From: Agrobacterium tumefaciens
Lineage (GTDB): Bacteria > Pseudomonadota > Alphaproteobacteria > Rhizobiales > Rhizobiaceae
DNA: 64,000 bases
Direction of reading: 5' to 3'
Assembly (NCBI RefSeq): GCF_005221325.1
Contig: NZ_CP039889.1
Location: forward strand, 2,120,501 to 2,184,500
In this document: piece after piece, positions 15,879 through 25,219 of the stretch
Numbering within the stretch: the stretch's first letter is position 1
Layout: the number at the start of each line of letters is the position of its first letter
Notes under the pieces: generated by a model
What the model was told of the DNA's origin: nothing
Database searches by the model: none
The model's input: only the letters and a program-made list of their open reading frames with translations
Translations under genes and position numbers: made by a program

Positions 15879-16364
15879 TCACCACAGCTCGGCCAGACCG
15901 CCTGATGCTCCGTGCACGGGATCGGTCTTCGGCTTGGACAGGGACTTTATCCGCGCGAGCATTTCTTCGGTTGGCGCAGAGGTCTGAATGTCAGCATGTT
16001 GTCCGGGTGGATATGCACCCGCCACCTGAAAATCCGCAGAGGATTTCAGCCTCATATGGCCAGTGCCTGCGGGCAAGATCAGACAGTCGCCCTGGCTGAT
16101 CTCCAGAACCTGACCATCCGGTCCGCCGATCTGCAGTGTTGCCTCACCACGCCCCACGCCGAGAACCTCATGCGCGCCGCTGTGGTAATGGTGGTAGGCG
16201 AAGACGCCGTTACGCCAGATGCCTGTCCAGCCGTTTCGGGAAAACATCGCTTCGAACGCGCCTGTGTCAGGTTGCGAATTGATTTGCCGATAGATGATGA
16301 CGGGAAAGGTCTGATTGTTGGGAATCTGATCACCGGCATCAAAGAGAATTGTCTCTGTTTTCAT
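15879..16364 (-). CDS. Cupin-domain protein (YjlB-like)
   Basis: 161-residue single-domain cupin. The beta-barrel motifs are visible: YHHYHSGAHEVLGVGRGEATLQIGG, with metal-type His and Glu, and GDCLILPAGTGHMRL, with the second-motif His. Length and ends (MKTETILFDAGDQIPNNQTFPVIIY) fit the YjlB group, whose substrate is not established. It is the last gene on the minus strand of the sugar island, 90 bp after the M20 hydrolase gene. It may act as a sugar isomerase or epimerase, or as a small-molecule binder. Confidence 0.78.
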   Translation of the reverse strand: MKTETILFDAGDQIPNNQTFPVIIYRQINSQPDTGAFEAMFSRNGWTGIWRNGVFAYHHYHSGAHEVLGVGRGEATLQIGGPDGQVLEISQGDCLILPAGTGHMRLKSSADFQVAGAYPPGQHADIQTSAPTEEMLARIKSLSKPKTDPVHGASGGLAELW

Positions 16365-16454
16365 GGCTGTTTCGTTTTCTGGTTTGAGGGGCCCGCAACG
16401 GCAAACTATCGCGAAGCCAGCGCGCCATGCAAAACGGGAATGACGCTGTGTGAC

Positions 16455-17696
16455 CTATGCAAGAATTTGAAGCACCGAAGCCAAAAGCATGTTGCATCCC
16501 GCTATGCTGTGTTCGGGTTCGACGTGCTCGGCCTCATTATGGCTGAGACCATCGCGACAGGGGACAAAAATCATCGCCGATGGCCCGACGCGGTTCATGA
16601 AGAGTGCATCGTGAAATGCACCCGACACCATGCGCTCGGTCGCGAAATCGTGGTCCTGCGCGGCGCGATCCAAGGCCGAGAGGATACCTTCCTGAAAAAT
16701 CGCGGGCGGCATGTCGAATATCTGCCTGATCGTCGCTTCGCAGTTTTGGTCTTTTGCTGCCTGTTGCACGGCTGAGTGGATTTTATCTTCCATCTTGTCG
16801 AGCGTTTCGGATGATGGGTGTCTGATATCCACGGTAAAGGTGACGGTCTGCGGGATGGCATTGACGGCGCCGGGCTGCAATGACATTCGCCCGACGGTGA
16901 AGCGTGCGTCGGGATCCTGCGGCATCATGGCGGGGAAAAGCGATGCCAGCGCATTGACCGCAGCGTGAAATGGGTCGCGTCTATACGCGAGCGCCGTTGT
17001 CCCAGCATGCGCGGTCTGGCCGGTGATCGCTACCTCCAGCCAGCGTGTACCTTGAATACCGGTTACGATCCCGATGGGCAGCCCCTTTTTTTCGAGGGAT
17101 GGACCTTGCTCTATATGCACTTCGATAAACGCAAATACCGGAAAGCCGAGATCGCGCATGGTGGCTTCCGGCAGACTTTCCAGGGTTGCGGAAAGCTCAC
17201 CCGCAAAATCGGCTCCGTTATCGGTTGCAAGGAGCTTCAGCCAGTCCTGCGGTATTTTTCGGGAGGCGAAAGCCATTGATCCCATGCAGCCCGGAGCGAA
17301 ACGGCAGCCTTCCTCGTTGGTAAAGGCGACGACCTCAATGGGCCGCTCCGTCTCGATCCCGAAATCCTCGAATGTTTCGAGAACCTCGAATGCCGAAAGC
17401 GTCCCGAGCGCCCCGTCAAACCGGCCGCCGGCGGGCTGGCTGTCAAGGTGGCTGCCAATCAGAAGCGGTGGAAGTGTTTCATCGCGGCCGCCGCGGCGAA
17501 TGAAGAGATTGGCGACGGGATCCTGAAACACGGAAAATCCCCTGTTCATGGCGAGTCTCGCCAGCAGGCGTCTTGCCTCGCGATCCAGTCCGGTGAGCGC
17601 CTGCCGGTTGACGCCGCCCTTTTCGGTGGCTCCGATCGCAGCGAACCGGTCCAGATTTGCCAGCAGTCTTTCACCGTTGATCGAAAACTTTGCCAT
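16455..17696 (-). CDS. M20-family hydantoinase/carbamoylase (Zn hydrolase)
   Basis: 413-residue amidohydrolase of the N-carbamoyl-L-amino-acid hydrolase/allantoate amidohydrolase family. Metal ligands appear in order: IGSHLDSQPAGGRFDGALG (His, Asp), FTNEEGCRF (Glu-Glu) and EVHIEQGP (His). The last ligand is in DGLSHNEAEH near the C-terminus. The dimerisation domain occupies about 210-325 (GQTAHAGTTALAYRRDPF). It would hydrolyse a carbamoyl or ureido bond in the cytosol. It lies 13 bp after the BtpA-like gene, so it belongs to the same transcript. The actual substrate is unknown. Confidence 0.88.
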   Translation of the reverse strand: MAKFSINGERLLANLDRFAAIGATEKGGVNRQALTGLDREARRLLARLAMNRGFSVFQDPVANLFIRRGGRDETLPPLLIGSHLDSQPAGGRFDGALGTLSAFEVLETFEDFGIETERPIEVVAFTNEEGCRFAPGCMGSMAFASRKIPQDWLKLLATDNGADFAGELSATLESLPEATMRDLGFPVFAFIEVHIEQGPSLEKKGLPIGIVTGIQGTRWLEVAITGQTAHAGTTALAYRRDPFHAAVNALASLFPAMMPQDPDARFTVGRMSLQPGAVNAIPQTVTFTVDIRHPSSETLDKMEDKIHSAVQQAAKDQNCEATIRQIFDMPPAIFQEGILSALDRAAQDHDFATERMVSGAFHDALFMNRVGPSAMIFVPCRDGLSHNEAEHVEPEHSIAGCNMLLASVLQILA

Positions 17697-17709
17697 CGCT
17701 TTCTACCCC

Positions 17710-18552
17710 TCAGGCTTCAAGGCCGGGGCGGGCTGCGGCGACAAAAGAACGTACCCGCGCGAGTTCAACCGGGTTCCACCAGACTCCGCCTTCCTTCAGC
17801 GATGAGGCCACGATGACGCCGTTGGTGCGTTTGAGGATGTCGACAATATTGCCCTCATTGACACCTGAGCCGACCAGCAGCGGCAGATGTGTTGCCGCAC
17901 CGATCTCCTCGATTTCTTCCAGGGTCGCGCTGTTGCCGGTGCGCTGGCCCGTCGCGATGACGCCGTCGGCGTCGAAGAAGGCGAGGTCGCGCGTCAGTTC
18001 ATCAATGCTGCGATCCGCCGTGATGGCGTGGGCTCCATGCTTGACATGGCTGTCGGCAAAAACCTTGATATGCTCTGCCCGCAGCAGCGAACGGTAGCGC
18101 ATCGCCTCGGCTGCACGCCCCTCCATGAAACCCTCATTGGCCACATAGGCATTTGCCCATTGATTGACGCGGATGAACTTTGCCCCGCCCGCCATGGCGA
18201 TGGCGAAGGCCGGGATGGGCGCATTGGCCAGCACGTTGACGCCAACGGGAACGCCGGCGGCGCGAACGATACGGTCTGTCACCACGCTCATGAAGGCTGA
18301 TGTTTCCGGCCCGATATCCTCTGGCTTGGAAAACGGCACGTCGCCGTGGTTTTCGATCATCAGACCATGCATGCCCCCTTCGACGAGGCGTTCCGCATCG
18401 CGCATGCAGGCATCATAGATGGTGTCCATGCTGGCCTGCCGATAACGCGGCGCTCCGGGGAAGGCCGGGCAATGGATCATGCCGATCAGCGCCTTGCCTC
18501 GACCGAAAATTTCCTTGATAGCATTGGCCGCGTTGTCGGATATGGTCTGCAT
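17710..18552 (-). CDS. BtpA/SgcQ family protein
   Basis: 280-residue TIM-barrel-like protein of the BtpA/SgcQ family. The opening ALIGMIHCPAFPGAPRY, GGMHGLMIENHGDVPF and the closing VGSGVNEGNIVDILKRTNGVIVASSLKEGG are family blocks. BtpA in cyanobacteria affects photosystem I, and SgcQ sits in an E. coli sugar operon; neither reaction is known. In sugar operons such as this one an enzymatic role on a phosphorylated sugar is likely. Its start codon is only 24 bp from that of the divergent PfkB kinase gene. Confidence 0.83.
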   Translation of the reverse strand: MQTISDNAANAIKEIFGRGKALIGMIHCPAFPGAPRYRQASMDTIYDACMRDAERLVEGGMHGLMIENHGDVPFSKPEDIGPETSAFMSVVTDRIVRAAGVPVGVNVLANAPIPAFAIAMAGGAKFIRVNQWANAYVANEGFMEGRAAEAMRYRSLLRAEHIKVFADSHVKHGAHAITADRSIDELTRDLAFFDADGVIATGQRTGNSATLEEIEEIGAATHLPLLVGSGVNEGNIVDILKRTNGVIVASSLKEGGVWWNPVELARVRSFVAAARPGLEA

Positions 18553-18576
18553 TTCAGTCCCTTTCGAAAGTTCTCC

Positions 18577-19473
18577 ATGCGCGCCTTTGTTATCGGCAAT
18601 ATCGCACTTGATGAAACCTATTCCATTTCCGCACTGCCTGAGGCAGGCGCTTCAATCTTCGGCGAGCAGGCCTCGCGCAGTCTTGGTGGCAAAGGCTGCA
18701 ACCAGGCCATTGTTCTTTCACGGTGTGGTGTCGAAACCACTCTGGTTGCCGCCATCGGCAGGGACGACCGCGCCGCTGCAATCGCAAAAGCGCTCACCCG
18801 CGAGCGCCTGACACCAAATCTCATTTCCGTCGACAGCGCCACCAGCGATATCTCCATCATTCTGACGACCCCGGACGGCGAAAATTCAATCATCACCACC
18901 CGGTCCGCGGCGGCGTCGCTCAATGAAAACGCTGCCCTGCAGGCGCTTGGTGACGCCGTATCCGGCGACCTCGTCGTCCTTCAGGGTAATCTCTCGGAAG
19001 AAACAACCCTCGCCATTCTCAACGCGGCGAGATCGAAGAGGCTGACGACCGCCTTCAATCCTTCGCCCCTGCAGCCGTGGTTCGCAAGGGGCCTGCCGCT
19101 CATCGACATCGTCGTCCTCAATCGCATCGAAGCAGAGGCGCTGACCGGCGAGAGCGGCGCCGGGGCAGGCGCTTTTCTGCTGCGTGCCGGCGTCGGCCTC
19201 GTCATCGTCACACTCGGCGGACAAGGCTGCGTGCTCGTGTCCGCCGATGGTGCTCTCGAGGTGCCGGCTGCGCCCGCCACGATCATCGACACCACGGGTG
19301 CTGGCGATTGCTTCACGGGTGTTGCGCTTGCCTCCGCCATGCTTCGCGGCGTCGCCGTGGATGCGCGCGCCCTTGCGGATGCCTCAAGGGCCGCAGCCAT
19401 CACAGTCGGTCGCCGTGGCACGCAGGATGCCTTTCCCAGCCATGAAGAGCTGATGGCCATTCTGCGGGCTTGA
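18577..19473 (+). CDS. PfkB-family carbohydrate kinase (ribokinase-like)
   Basis: 298-residue sugar or nucleoside kinase. The N-terminal sugar-binding signature reads LGGKGCNQAIVLSRCG (about 40-55), and the C-terminal catalytic signature reads IIDTTGAGDCFTGVALASAM, with the DTTGAGD anion hole and catalytic Asp. ATG at 18577 gives the canonical short N-terminus MRAFVIGNIALDETY; the open frame extends upstream across the BtpA gene and is ignored. It is the only plus-strand gene in the island. It probably phosphorylates the sugar imported by the ABC system at 21350-24104. Confidence 0.9.
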   Translation: MRAFVIGNIALDETYSISALPEAGASIFGEQASRSLGGKGCNQAIVLSRCGVETTLVAAIGRDDRAAAIAKALTRERLTPNLISVDSATSDISIILTTPDGENSIITTRSAAASLNENAALQALGDAVSGDLVVLQGNLSEETTLAILNAARSKRLTTAFNPSPLQPWFARGLPLIDIVVLNRIEAEALTGESGAGAGAFLLRAGVGLVIVTLGGQGCVLVSADGALEVPAAPATIIDTTGAGDCFTGVALASAMLRGVAVDARALADASRAAAITVGRRGTQDAFPSHEELMAILRA

Positions 19474-19482
19474 GCCTGCCGA

Positions 19483-20253
19483 TCACGGCTTTTCCGTCAG
19501 CCAGCCGAGAATGTTCTTCCACAGGCGCCCATAACCGTCCCATTCGCAGAAGGCGGGAGAAAGCCAGTGCGGCCCGATGTCGGAGGTCCATGCGGCCGTG
19601 CGGCCCTTGCCAAAACGTCCGGTCACGAGCAGGGGATGGGACCCCTGATCTTCCGGCAGGCGGGCGACCACCTCCACATCGGCGCGATCACGCACCTCGA
19701 CCTCGTTCACCCCTAGCAAAAGCGGCCATTCGCCGGAAAGCCCCGCGACGGTCGGATGGTCGGGTTTCAGAATATCGGCCGTCGAACCCTCCGGGATTTC
19801 CACGCGGTCGTCCCACGGAAGGCAGGTAACGGGCAGCGTATCTTCCACCGGCGTGCGGCGCCAGCGGGCCTTGCCGTCGATACCCTGGAAGGAAAAATAA
19901 CCGCCGACCATCAGCAGGCCACCGCCCTTTTCCACCCACGCCTTCATGAGCTTCAGCCGGTTCGGCACGGTTTTCGATTGCAGCCAGACGGCCGGCGGCA
20001 GCAGGAGCGAATTCGCGCCGATATCCGAGAGGATGATGGCGTCATAGGCGTCGAGCCCTGCCATCTCGAAGGGGAACTTCTCCACCGCATCATGGGCGGT
20101 CATGTAAGTCAGCTCGTATTCGCTGCCTTCGAGTGCCTTGACCAGCGGTTCTGCACCCAGATGAAAGGTGACGCTGCCGAATTGATCGAAGCCCTTGTAG
20201 TGGGTGGCGGAGCTGACCCAGCTTTCACCGACGAGGAGCACTTTTTTAGTCAT
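19483..20253 (-). CDS. Glutamine amidotransferase-like protein (GATase1-like)
   Basis: 256-residue protein resembling the putative glutamine amidotransferase family (GATase1_like, PF07090 type). Blocks seen are KVLLVGESWVSSATHYKGFDQF, LDAYDAIILSDIGANSLLLPP and GGGLLMVGGYFSFQGIDGKARW. No Cys nucleophile sits in a canonical GATase elbow, so it may be non-catalytic for glutamine. It ends 9 bp from the convergent PfkB gene and starts 24 bp after the phosphotriesterase gene. These proteins often accompany sugar ABC operons in Rhizobiales; the function is unknown. Confidence 0.75.
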   Translation of the reverse strand: MTKKVLLVGESWVSSATHYKGFDQFGSVTFHLGAEPLVKALEGSEYELTYMTAHDAVEKFPFEMAGLDAYDAIILSDIGANSLLLPPAVWLQSKTVPNRLKLMKAWVEKGGGLLMVGGYFSFQGIDGKARWRRTPVEDTLPVTCLPWDDRVEIPEGSTADILKPDHPTVAGLSGEWPLLLGVNEVEVRDRADVEVVARLPEDQGSHPLLVTGRFGKGRTAAWTSDIGPHWLSPAFCEWDGYGRLWKNILGWLTEKP

Positions 20254-20277
20254 GATCTTTCCATTTCCATAGGTTCG

Positions 20278-21345
20278 TCAGGTCTTCGCCTGGAAGACCG
20301 AGCGCGGATTGTCCCGCATGAGGGTTTGAAGAGTGGCGTCATCGAGCCCGTGCCGTTTCAGGCGCGGCAGGAAATGCCTGAGAATATAGGCGTAGCCATT
20401 GCCGCCATATCGCGTCAGCATCATTTTCAGAAAGACGTCGTGGGAAAGCAGAATGCGGTCGAGATAACCGCCTTTCACGAGCATGACAATCGAACGGGCC
20501 GCATCCTCATCGCTGGGGCACTGGACCTGCTGGTCGGCATAGAAAAAATCCATGCCGATCATGTCATATTCGATGAAGGCGCCGCGGTCTGCGAGTTCGC
20601 TCTGGTAGGCGATATCGGCATGGGACGGGTTCATGTGGCAGAGAACGGTGTGGTTCAGATCCGCTCCCTCATCCGCGACGATGTCGAGAACCTTATGCCC
20701 CAGCCGAAGCCATCCCGGCAGATGAACCATCAGGGGAAGGCCTGTGCGAACATGCGCCTGCGCCGCTCCCCGCAGGGATTTTTCCTCCGCTGCCGTGAAA
20801 TCCGCCGAGACACCGATTTCGCCTATCAGCCCGATGCGGACATCGGTGCCATCGACGCCGTGGAGCGCCTCCTGCACGATCTCGTCGGCTATGGCATTGA
20901 CCGTGAGCCCGGCCACCTTTTCGGGGTGGGAGGAGGCAAGGTAATAACCCGCTCCCATGACGATGTTGAGCCCGGTTGCCTGTGAAATCCGTCGCATCGC
21001 CAGAGGATTTCTGCCGATGCCCTGACAGGTCGGTTCCACGATCGTCTGTCCACCGGCGGCGACGAAATCCTTCAGCTCCGCAACCGCCAGCGGTTCGTCA
21101 TCCAGCGTGATATTGTGCTTGTTGACGAAGGGATCCTGACGCAACTCGCCGAGGATTTCCATGCAGACGAAACCTTCGGCGAGATATTGCCGCTCCGGTG
21201 TCTTGGGGGCGTGCCACCAGCAACGGCAATCGTTGAGAATATGCTCGTGCATCAGCGTGACGCCGAGTTGATCCACGGCGATCGGGCCGCGCACGGTCAT
21301 GATCTTTCCCGATCGGATATGTCCTTCAGACAGTTCCGAGTTCAT
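20278..21345 (-). CDS. Phosphotriesterase-family metal hydrolase
   Basis: 355-residue TIM-barrel amidohydrolase of the phosphotriesterase/PHP group. The metal site reads LMHEHI (H33, H35), a bridging Glu in GLIGEIGVS, MVHLPG, LCHMNPSH and the terminal Asp in LLSHDVF. A bridging Glu in place of the carbamylated Lys of true phosphotriesterases matches the PHP/lactonase type. It begins 4 bp after the permease stop, so it is part of the importer operon. A lactonase or sugar-phosphate ester role is more likely than organophosphate hydrolysis. Confidence 0.85.
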   Translation of the reverse strand: MNSELSEGHIRSGKIMTVRGPIAVDQLGVTLMHEHILNDCRCWWHAPKTPERQYLAEGFVCMEILGELRQDPFVNKHNITLDDEPLAVAELKDFVAAGGQTIVEPTCQGIGRNPLAMRRISQATGLNIVMGAGYYLASSHPEKVAGLTVNAIADEIVQEALHGVDGTDVRIGLIGEIGVSADFTAAEEKSLRGAAQAHVRTGLPLMVHLPGWLRLGHKVLDIVADEGADLNHTVLCHMNPSHADIAYQSELADRGAFIEYDMIGMDFFYADQQVQCPSDEDAARSIVMLVKGGYLDRILLSHDVFLKMMLTRYGGNGYAYILRHFLPRLKRHGLDDATLQTLMRDNPRSVFQAKT

Positions 21346-21349
21346 CGCA

Positions 21350-22354
21350 TCAGCCCTTTCTCTTCACGCCAAGGCGGAAGTTCGCGGTGAAGATGCGTGT
21401 GTTGAGCCAGATTGCGGCGAGGATGATGGCGCCTGTCACGATCTGGGTGAAGAAGGGAGAGATGTGCATGAGGATAAGACCGTTGCCGATCACGGCGATG
21501 GTCATGGTGCCCAGCACCGTGCCAAGAATGGTGCCGCGTCCGCCCATCAGCGATGTGCCGCCCAGAACCACGGCCGCAACCACCTGAAGCTCGAAACCGA
21601 CAGCTGCATTCGACGATCCGGACCCCAGCCGCGCCGCAATCATGAGACCGGCAATGGCTGACGCCACGCCCGCGGCCAGATAGACGGAGGCGAGAATCCA
21701 TTTGGCTGGCATCCCCACGCGGCGCGCCGCCTCGGGATTGGAGCCGACGGCCACCACACGACGACCATATCGGGTGCTCGAAAGAACGATATAGGCGATA
21801 ATGGTGACGACGACGCCGATCAGGGCAGGGACCGGCATGCCGAGGAAATCACCCCTGCCGAGGTAAAAGAACCCCGGCGCTTCCGGTATCGGCACGGAAT
21901 AGCCCTGTGTGATGTAGAGGGCGACACCGCGCAGGATGGAGAGACCGGCAAGCGTTACGATGAAGGCCGGAATACCCTGATAGGCAATGAACCAGCCCTG
22001 CACGAGGCCAAGCCCGCCGCCGAGCACCAGCATGGCGACGACAACCAGCGGCCAGGGGTAACCGGCCGCAAGCAGGATGGCGCCGACAGCGTTGATCAGG
22101 GCGACCATCGAACCGACGGACAGATCGATGCCGCCCGTGATGATGACGAATGTCATGGCGACGGAGACGATCAGGATCGGTGCGGCCTGACGGACGACAT
22201 TCAGAAGATTGCCGGCCGTCAGAAACGTATCCGTGGTTGCGGAGAAGAACACCATGCACAGGGCAAAAAAGGCCGCGATGGAAAGCACCTGTGCATTCTC
22301 GGCGAAGAAATCCGAGAGCGGCGAGCCTTTGGCGCGTTCAGTATAGACGGTCAA
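21350..22354 (-). CDS. Sugar ABC transporter permease, RbsC/FrcC-like
   Basis: 334-residue inner-membrane permease of the ribose/xylose/fructose importer family (BPD_transp_2), with about 8-10 hydrophobic segments. Family marks include VRQAAPILIVSVAMTFVIITGGIDLSVGSMVAL and AVGSNPEAARRVGM, and VVLGGTSLMGGRGTILGT near the end. It overlaps the ATPase gene by 4 bp. It works with the adjacent ATPase and periplasmic protein to import a monosaccharide-like solute. Confidence 0.92.
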   Translation of the reverse strand: MTVYTERAKGSPLSDFFAENAQVLSIAAFFALCMVFFSATTDTFLTAGNLLNVVRQAAPILIVSVAMTFVIITGGIDLSVGSMVALINAVGAILLAAGYPWPLVVVAMLVLGGGLGLVQGWFIAYQGIPAFIVTLAGLSILRGVALYITQGYSVPIPEAPGFFYLGRGDFLGMPVPALIGVVVTIIAYIVLSSTRYGRRVVAVGSNPEAARRVGMPAKWILASVYLAAGVASAIAGLMIAARLGSGSSNAAVGFELQVVAAVVLGGTSLMGGRGTILGTVLGTMTIAVIGNGLILMHISPFFTQIVTGAIILAAIWLNTRIFTANFRLGVKRKG

Positions 22355-23154
22355 TGACGTTGCCCTCCCACGATCAGCCGCACGAGATCCTCGAGGCTGG
22401 TGTCGTTGATCTGGCGCTCCGCCACCTTGGTGCCCTCATACATGACGGCAATGCGGTCGCAGACACGGAAGAGATCCTGAAGGCGGTGGGTGATGAGGAT
22501 GACCGACACGCCTTTCGCCTTGACGCGATTGATGAGCGAAAGCACGGCCTCCACTTCCGCCACGGCAAGCGCCGATGTCGGCTCGTCCATGATCAGGACC
22601 TTCGGGTTGAAAGAGGCCGCCCGCGCAATAGCGATTGCCTGCCGCTGGCCGCCGGAAAGCTTCTCCACTTTGGCGGTAAGACGCGGAATGCGGATTTCCA
22701 GTGCATCCAGCATCTTGCGGGCTTCAGAAAGCATGGCCGGACGGTCGAGAAACGGACCCTTGGTAATTTCCCGCCCGAGGAAGAGATTACCCACGACGTC
22801 AATATGGTCACACAGGCTGAGATCCTGGAAAACCATTTCGATATTGCGGTTGCGGGCATCGGCGGGGCCTGAAAAGCGAATGTTTTCGCCTTCCATGGTG
22901 ATCGTGCCGTCGTCCGGGATGTAGGTTCCGGAGATCACCTTGGTCAGGGTTGATTTGCCTGCCGCATTGTCACCGACGAGGCCAAGGCACTCGCCGGGAA
23001 AAATATCGAGATCGACGCCGCGAAGCGCCTGATGCGAGCCGAATGTCTTGCGGATATTGCGCAGGGAGATACGCGCTTCACGATCGGGCTGCCGGGAGAG
23101 AATATCTCCCCCGGCGCCGTCGACAGCGCCTGTGTGCTGTCCGGCGGCAATCAT
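22351..23154 (-). CDS. Sugar ABC transporter ATPase, single domain (FrcA-like)
   Basis: 267-residue ATP-binding subunit. Walker A is GDNAAGKST, the signature is LSGGQRQAIAIARA, Walker B is VLIMDEPTSAL and the switch His is in LITHRL. Only one nucleotide-binding domain is present, whereas RbsA-type subunits have two; FrcA of Rhizobium has this single-domain form. I chose the ATG at 23154, which overlaps the stop of the binding-protein gene (ATGA). It follows the solute-binding gene directly, the usual order in this operon type. Confidence 0.9.
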   Translation of the reverse strand: MIAAGQHTGAVDGAGGDILSRQPDREARISLRNIRKTFGSHQALRGVDLDIFPGECLGLVGDNAAGKSTLTKVISGTYIPDDGTITMEGENIRFSGPADARNRNIEMVFQDLSLCDHIDVVGNLFLGREITKGPFLDRPAMLSEARKMLDALEIRIPRLTAKVEKLSGGQRQAIAIARAASFNPKVLIMDEPTSALAVAEVEAVLSLINRVKAKGVSVILITHRLQDLFRVCDRIAVMYEGTKVAERQINDTSLEDLVRLIVGGQRH

Positions 23155-24104
23155 TTGAAAACCGCGCGGTAGGGTTCGACATTGGCCTTGGTGACGATGG
23201 TGACCGGCACGGCGATGGTCTTTTCGACGGTGCCGCCATCGGAGACGGTCTTGAGCGCCTTGACCGCTGCTGCGCCCATCGCGGCGGGATCCTGCTGGAT
23301 GACGCCTGCAACATAACCCGCATCGATGCCGGTGATTGCCTGCTTGGTCAGGTCCCAACCAAAGACCTTGATGTCTTTCTGCTTGCTCTGGCTTTCAACG
23401 GCGGCGACAGCGCCAAGAAGGGCCGGCTCACCCGTGGCATAAATTGCGGTCATATCAGGATTGCCGGTGATCAGGTTTTCCGCTGCCGAAAGTGCGGTGT
23501 CCTGAACATTCTGGCCATCGACGACGCCGGCGGTCGTAATGCCGGGCTTGTCCTTGATGGTGTCTTCAAAGCCCTTCTGGCGGATGTTCTGGATGAAGGA
23601 ATTCAGCGCGCCGACGACACCGATCTTGGCCTTGGCGCCCATGTCGGACTTCACGTAATCAAGGAAGAATTTCCCGATGTCCGCGCCCGCTTTGCCGTTA
23701 TCCACGCCGATTTGCGCCTTCTGCGGACCTTCCGGCAGGATGGCGTCAATCGCGACGACGGGAATATTGGCGGCGGCCGCCTGCTTTACAGCCGGCATGA
23801 TGCCGTTGACATCGATGGCGACCACGGCGATGCCGTCAACCTTCTGCTGGATGTAGGTTTCAATCGCGCTGTTCTGGGCGGCGGGATCGTTGTTGGCATT
23901 GAAGATCACCAGCTTGACGCCGGCTTCCTTGGCCGCCTTTTCCGCGCCTTCGTTCATCTGGTTGAAAAACAGCGCCTGCTGGTTGATCTGAACCAGGGCG
24001 ATTGTCTTTTCGGCGGCGTTGGCAAGACCGGCAGACAAGGTCGCGCCGGCAAGAACGGTCGCAGCGAGGGCTGCGGAAAAATATCGACGTTTAAAATTTG
24101 GCAT
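23151..24104 (-). CDS. Periplasmic sugar-binding protein (ribose/LacI-like fold)
   Basis: 317-residue periplasmic binding protein with a Sec signal peptide (about residues 1-30, ending LANA-AEK). The type I fold is apparent: TIALVQINQQALFFNQMNEGAEKAAKEAG, VDGIAVVAIDVNG, DGQNVQDTALSAAENLI and IYATGEPALLGAVAAVE. It captures the solute for the RbsC-like permease. It lies 32 bp after the LacI-type repressor gene in the same direction. The ligand is unknown; the pocket resembles ribose-type binding proteins. Confidence 0.92.
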   Translation of the reverse strand: MPNFKRRYFSAALAATVLAGATLSAGLANAAEKTIALVQINQQALFFNQMNEGAEKAAKEAGVKLVIFNANNDPAAQNSAIETYIQQKVDGIAVVAIDVNGIMPAVKQAAAANIPVVAIDAILPEGPQKAQIGVDNGKAGADIGKFFLDYVKSDMGAKAKIGVVGALNSFIQNIRQKGFEDTIKDKPGITTAGVVDGQNVQDTALSAAENLITGNPDMTAIYATGEPALLGAVAAVESQSKQKDIKVFGWDLTKQAITGIDAGYVAGVIQQDPAAMGAAAVKALKTVSDGGTVEKTIAVPVTIVTKANVEPYRAVFK

Positions 24105-24136
24105 TATCGTTCTTCCTCTGTTGGTTTCGTTGCTTT

Positions 24137-25165
24137 TTATTTGATCGCGGGCGGCGCAACGGATTCACGCACGACGATTTCGACGGGCAGCAGTTCCTCC
24201 GACAGCGGCGGAGTGTCCTGATCCCAATTGGTTTCAAGCAGAAGCGACAAAGCGCGCTGGCCGATTGCGCTGACAGGCTGGCGAATGGCGGTGAGCGGTG
24301 GCGCAAACAGATGCAGTGGTCCGACATCGTCGAAACCGATCATCGAGACATCCTGCGGGATACGCACGCCTTCGGAACGCAGCACTTCCACGAAGCCGAT
24401 AGCGATTTCGTCTGAACTCGCAAACACCGCTGTTGCAGGCCGGCCCTCATCCAGAAACCGGCGGGCAGCAGCCCGGCCGAATTCCACCGTATAGGCGCCG
24501 CAATATCGGGAAATGGAAAGCTCTGCCGCAGATACACGTTCTGCAAGGGCGGATGTCAGGCCGCGAAAACGGCGTTCGGTACTGACCATGTCCTCCGGCC
24601 CGCCGACATAGAGAACCCGGCTGTGCCCGTGTTCCGCCAGATGCTCCCCGGCCAGGCGGCCACCCTGTTCATTGTCGCAAAAGAGTTTCGGCACGGTTGC
24701 GCCGGGAACGTCTTCATCGACGACCACGACCTTGCCGGTGGTGTTGATCAGTTCCGCCAGTTCATCCGTGTTTGGATGGTTGGTGATGAAGACGAGGCCA
24801 TCGACGTGATTGCGCGCGAGCAATCTCAGATACGACAATTCGCGACCCTTGCGGTTCAGCGTCGCAAACAGCGACAGGGCAAGGCCGCGCCTGTCGGCTT
24901 CTTCTTCCACGGCTGCGACCAGCATTCCGAAAAAGGGGTTGCCAATGTCTGGAACGACCAGACCGATCGTATCCGAGCGGCCCCGGCTCAAGCGTCTGGC
25001 GTGGGGATTGGGAACGTAATTGAGCTCACGAATGGCGGTCTCGATCCGCGTTTTCGTTTCCGAGGGCAGTTCCAGCGTGCCGTTCAACAGCCGCGATACG
25101 GTCGCGACGGAAACGCCTGCCGCCTGGGCAACATCTTTGAGACTGGTCGCATGATTACGCGCCAT
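24137..25165 (-). CDS. LacI-family transcriptional regulator
   Basis: 342-residue repressor with an N-terminal helix-turn-helix (SLKDVAQAAGVSVATVSRLLNG, about 8-29), the hinge helix NPHARRLSRGRS and a periplasmic-binding-protein-like sensor domain. The ATG at 25165 has GGGAG upstream and places the HTH at the very N-terminus. It is the first gene of the sugar-importer operon. Tandem LacI-type operator sites 55-85 bp upstream of its start suggest autorepression and control of the whole operon. Confidence 0.92.
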   Translation of the reverse strand: MARNHATSLKDVAQAAGVSVATVSRLLNGTLELPSETKTRIETAIRELNYVPNPHARRLSRGRSDTIGLVVPDIGNPFFGMLVAAVEEEADRRGLALSLFATLNRKGRELSYLRLLARNHVDGLVFITNHPNTDELAELINTTGKVVVVDEDVPGATVPKLFCDNEQGGRLAGEHLAEHGHSRVLYVGGPEDMVSTERRFRGLTSALAERVSAAELSISRYCGAYTVEFGRAAARRFLDEGRPATAVFASSDEIAIGFVEVLRSEGVRIPQDVSMIGFDDVGPLHLFAPPLTAIRQPVSAIGQRALSLLLETNWDQDTPPLSEELLPVEIVVRESVAPPAIK

Positions 25166-25219
25166 TGAACTCCCGCTTTCTGTTCCGCTCAATCCGGGCC
25201 TTTTCGACCTCTATATGGT

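Noticed and set aside
19756..20985. 409-codon plus-strand open frame
   Set aside because: Antisense to the GATase1-like and phosphotriesterase genes, both of which have clear motifs; no recognisable domain.
22950..24221. 423-codon plus-strand frame
   Set aside because: Antisense to the sugar-binding protein and ATPase; low-complexity Arg/Gly/Asp composition.
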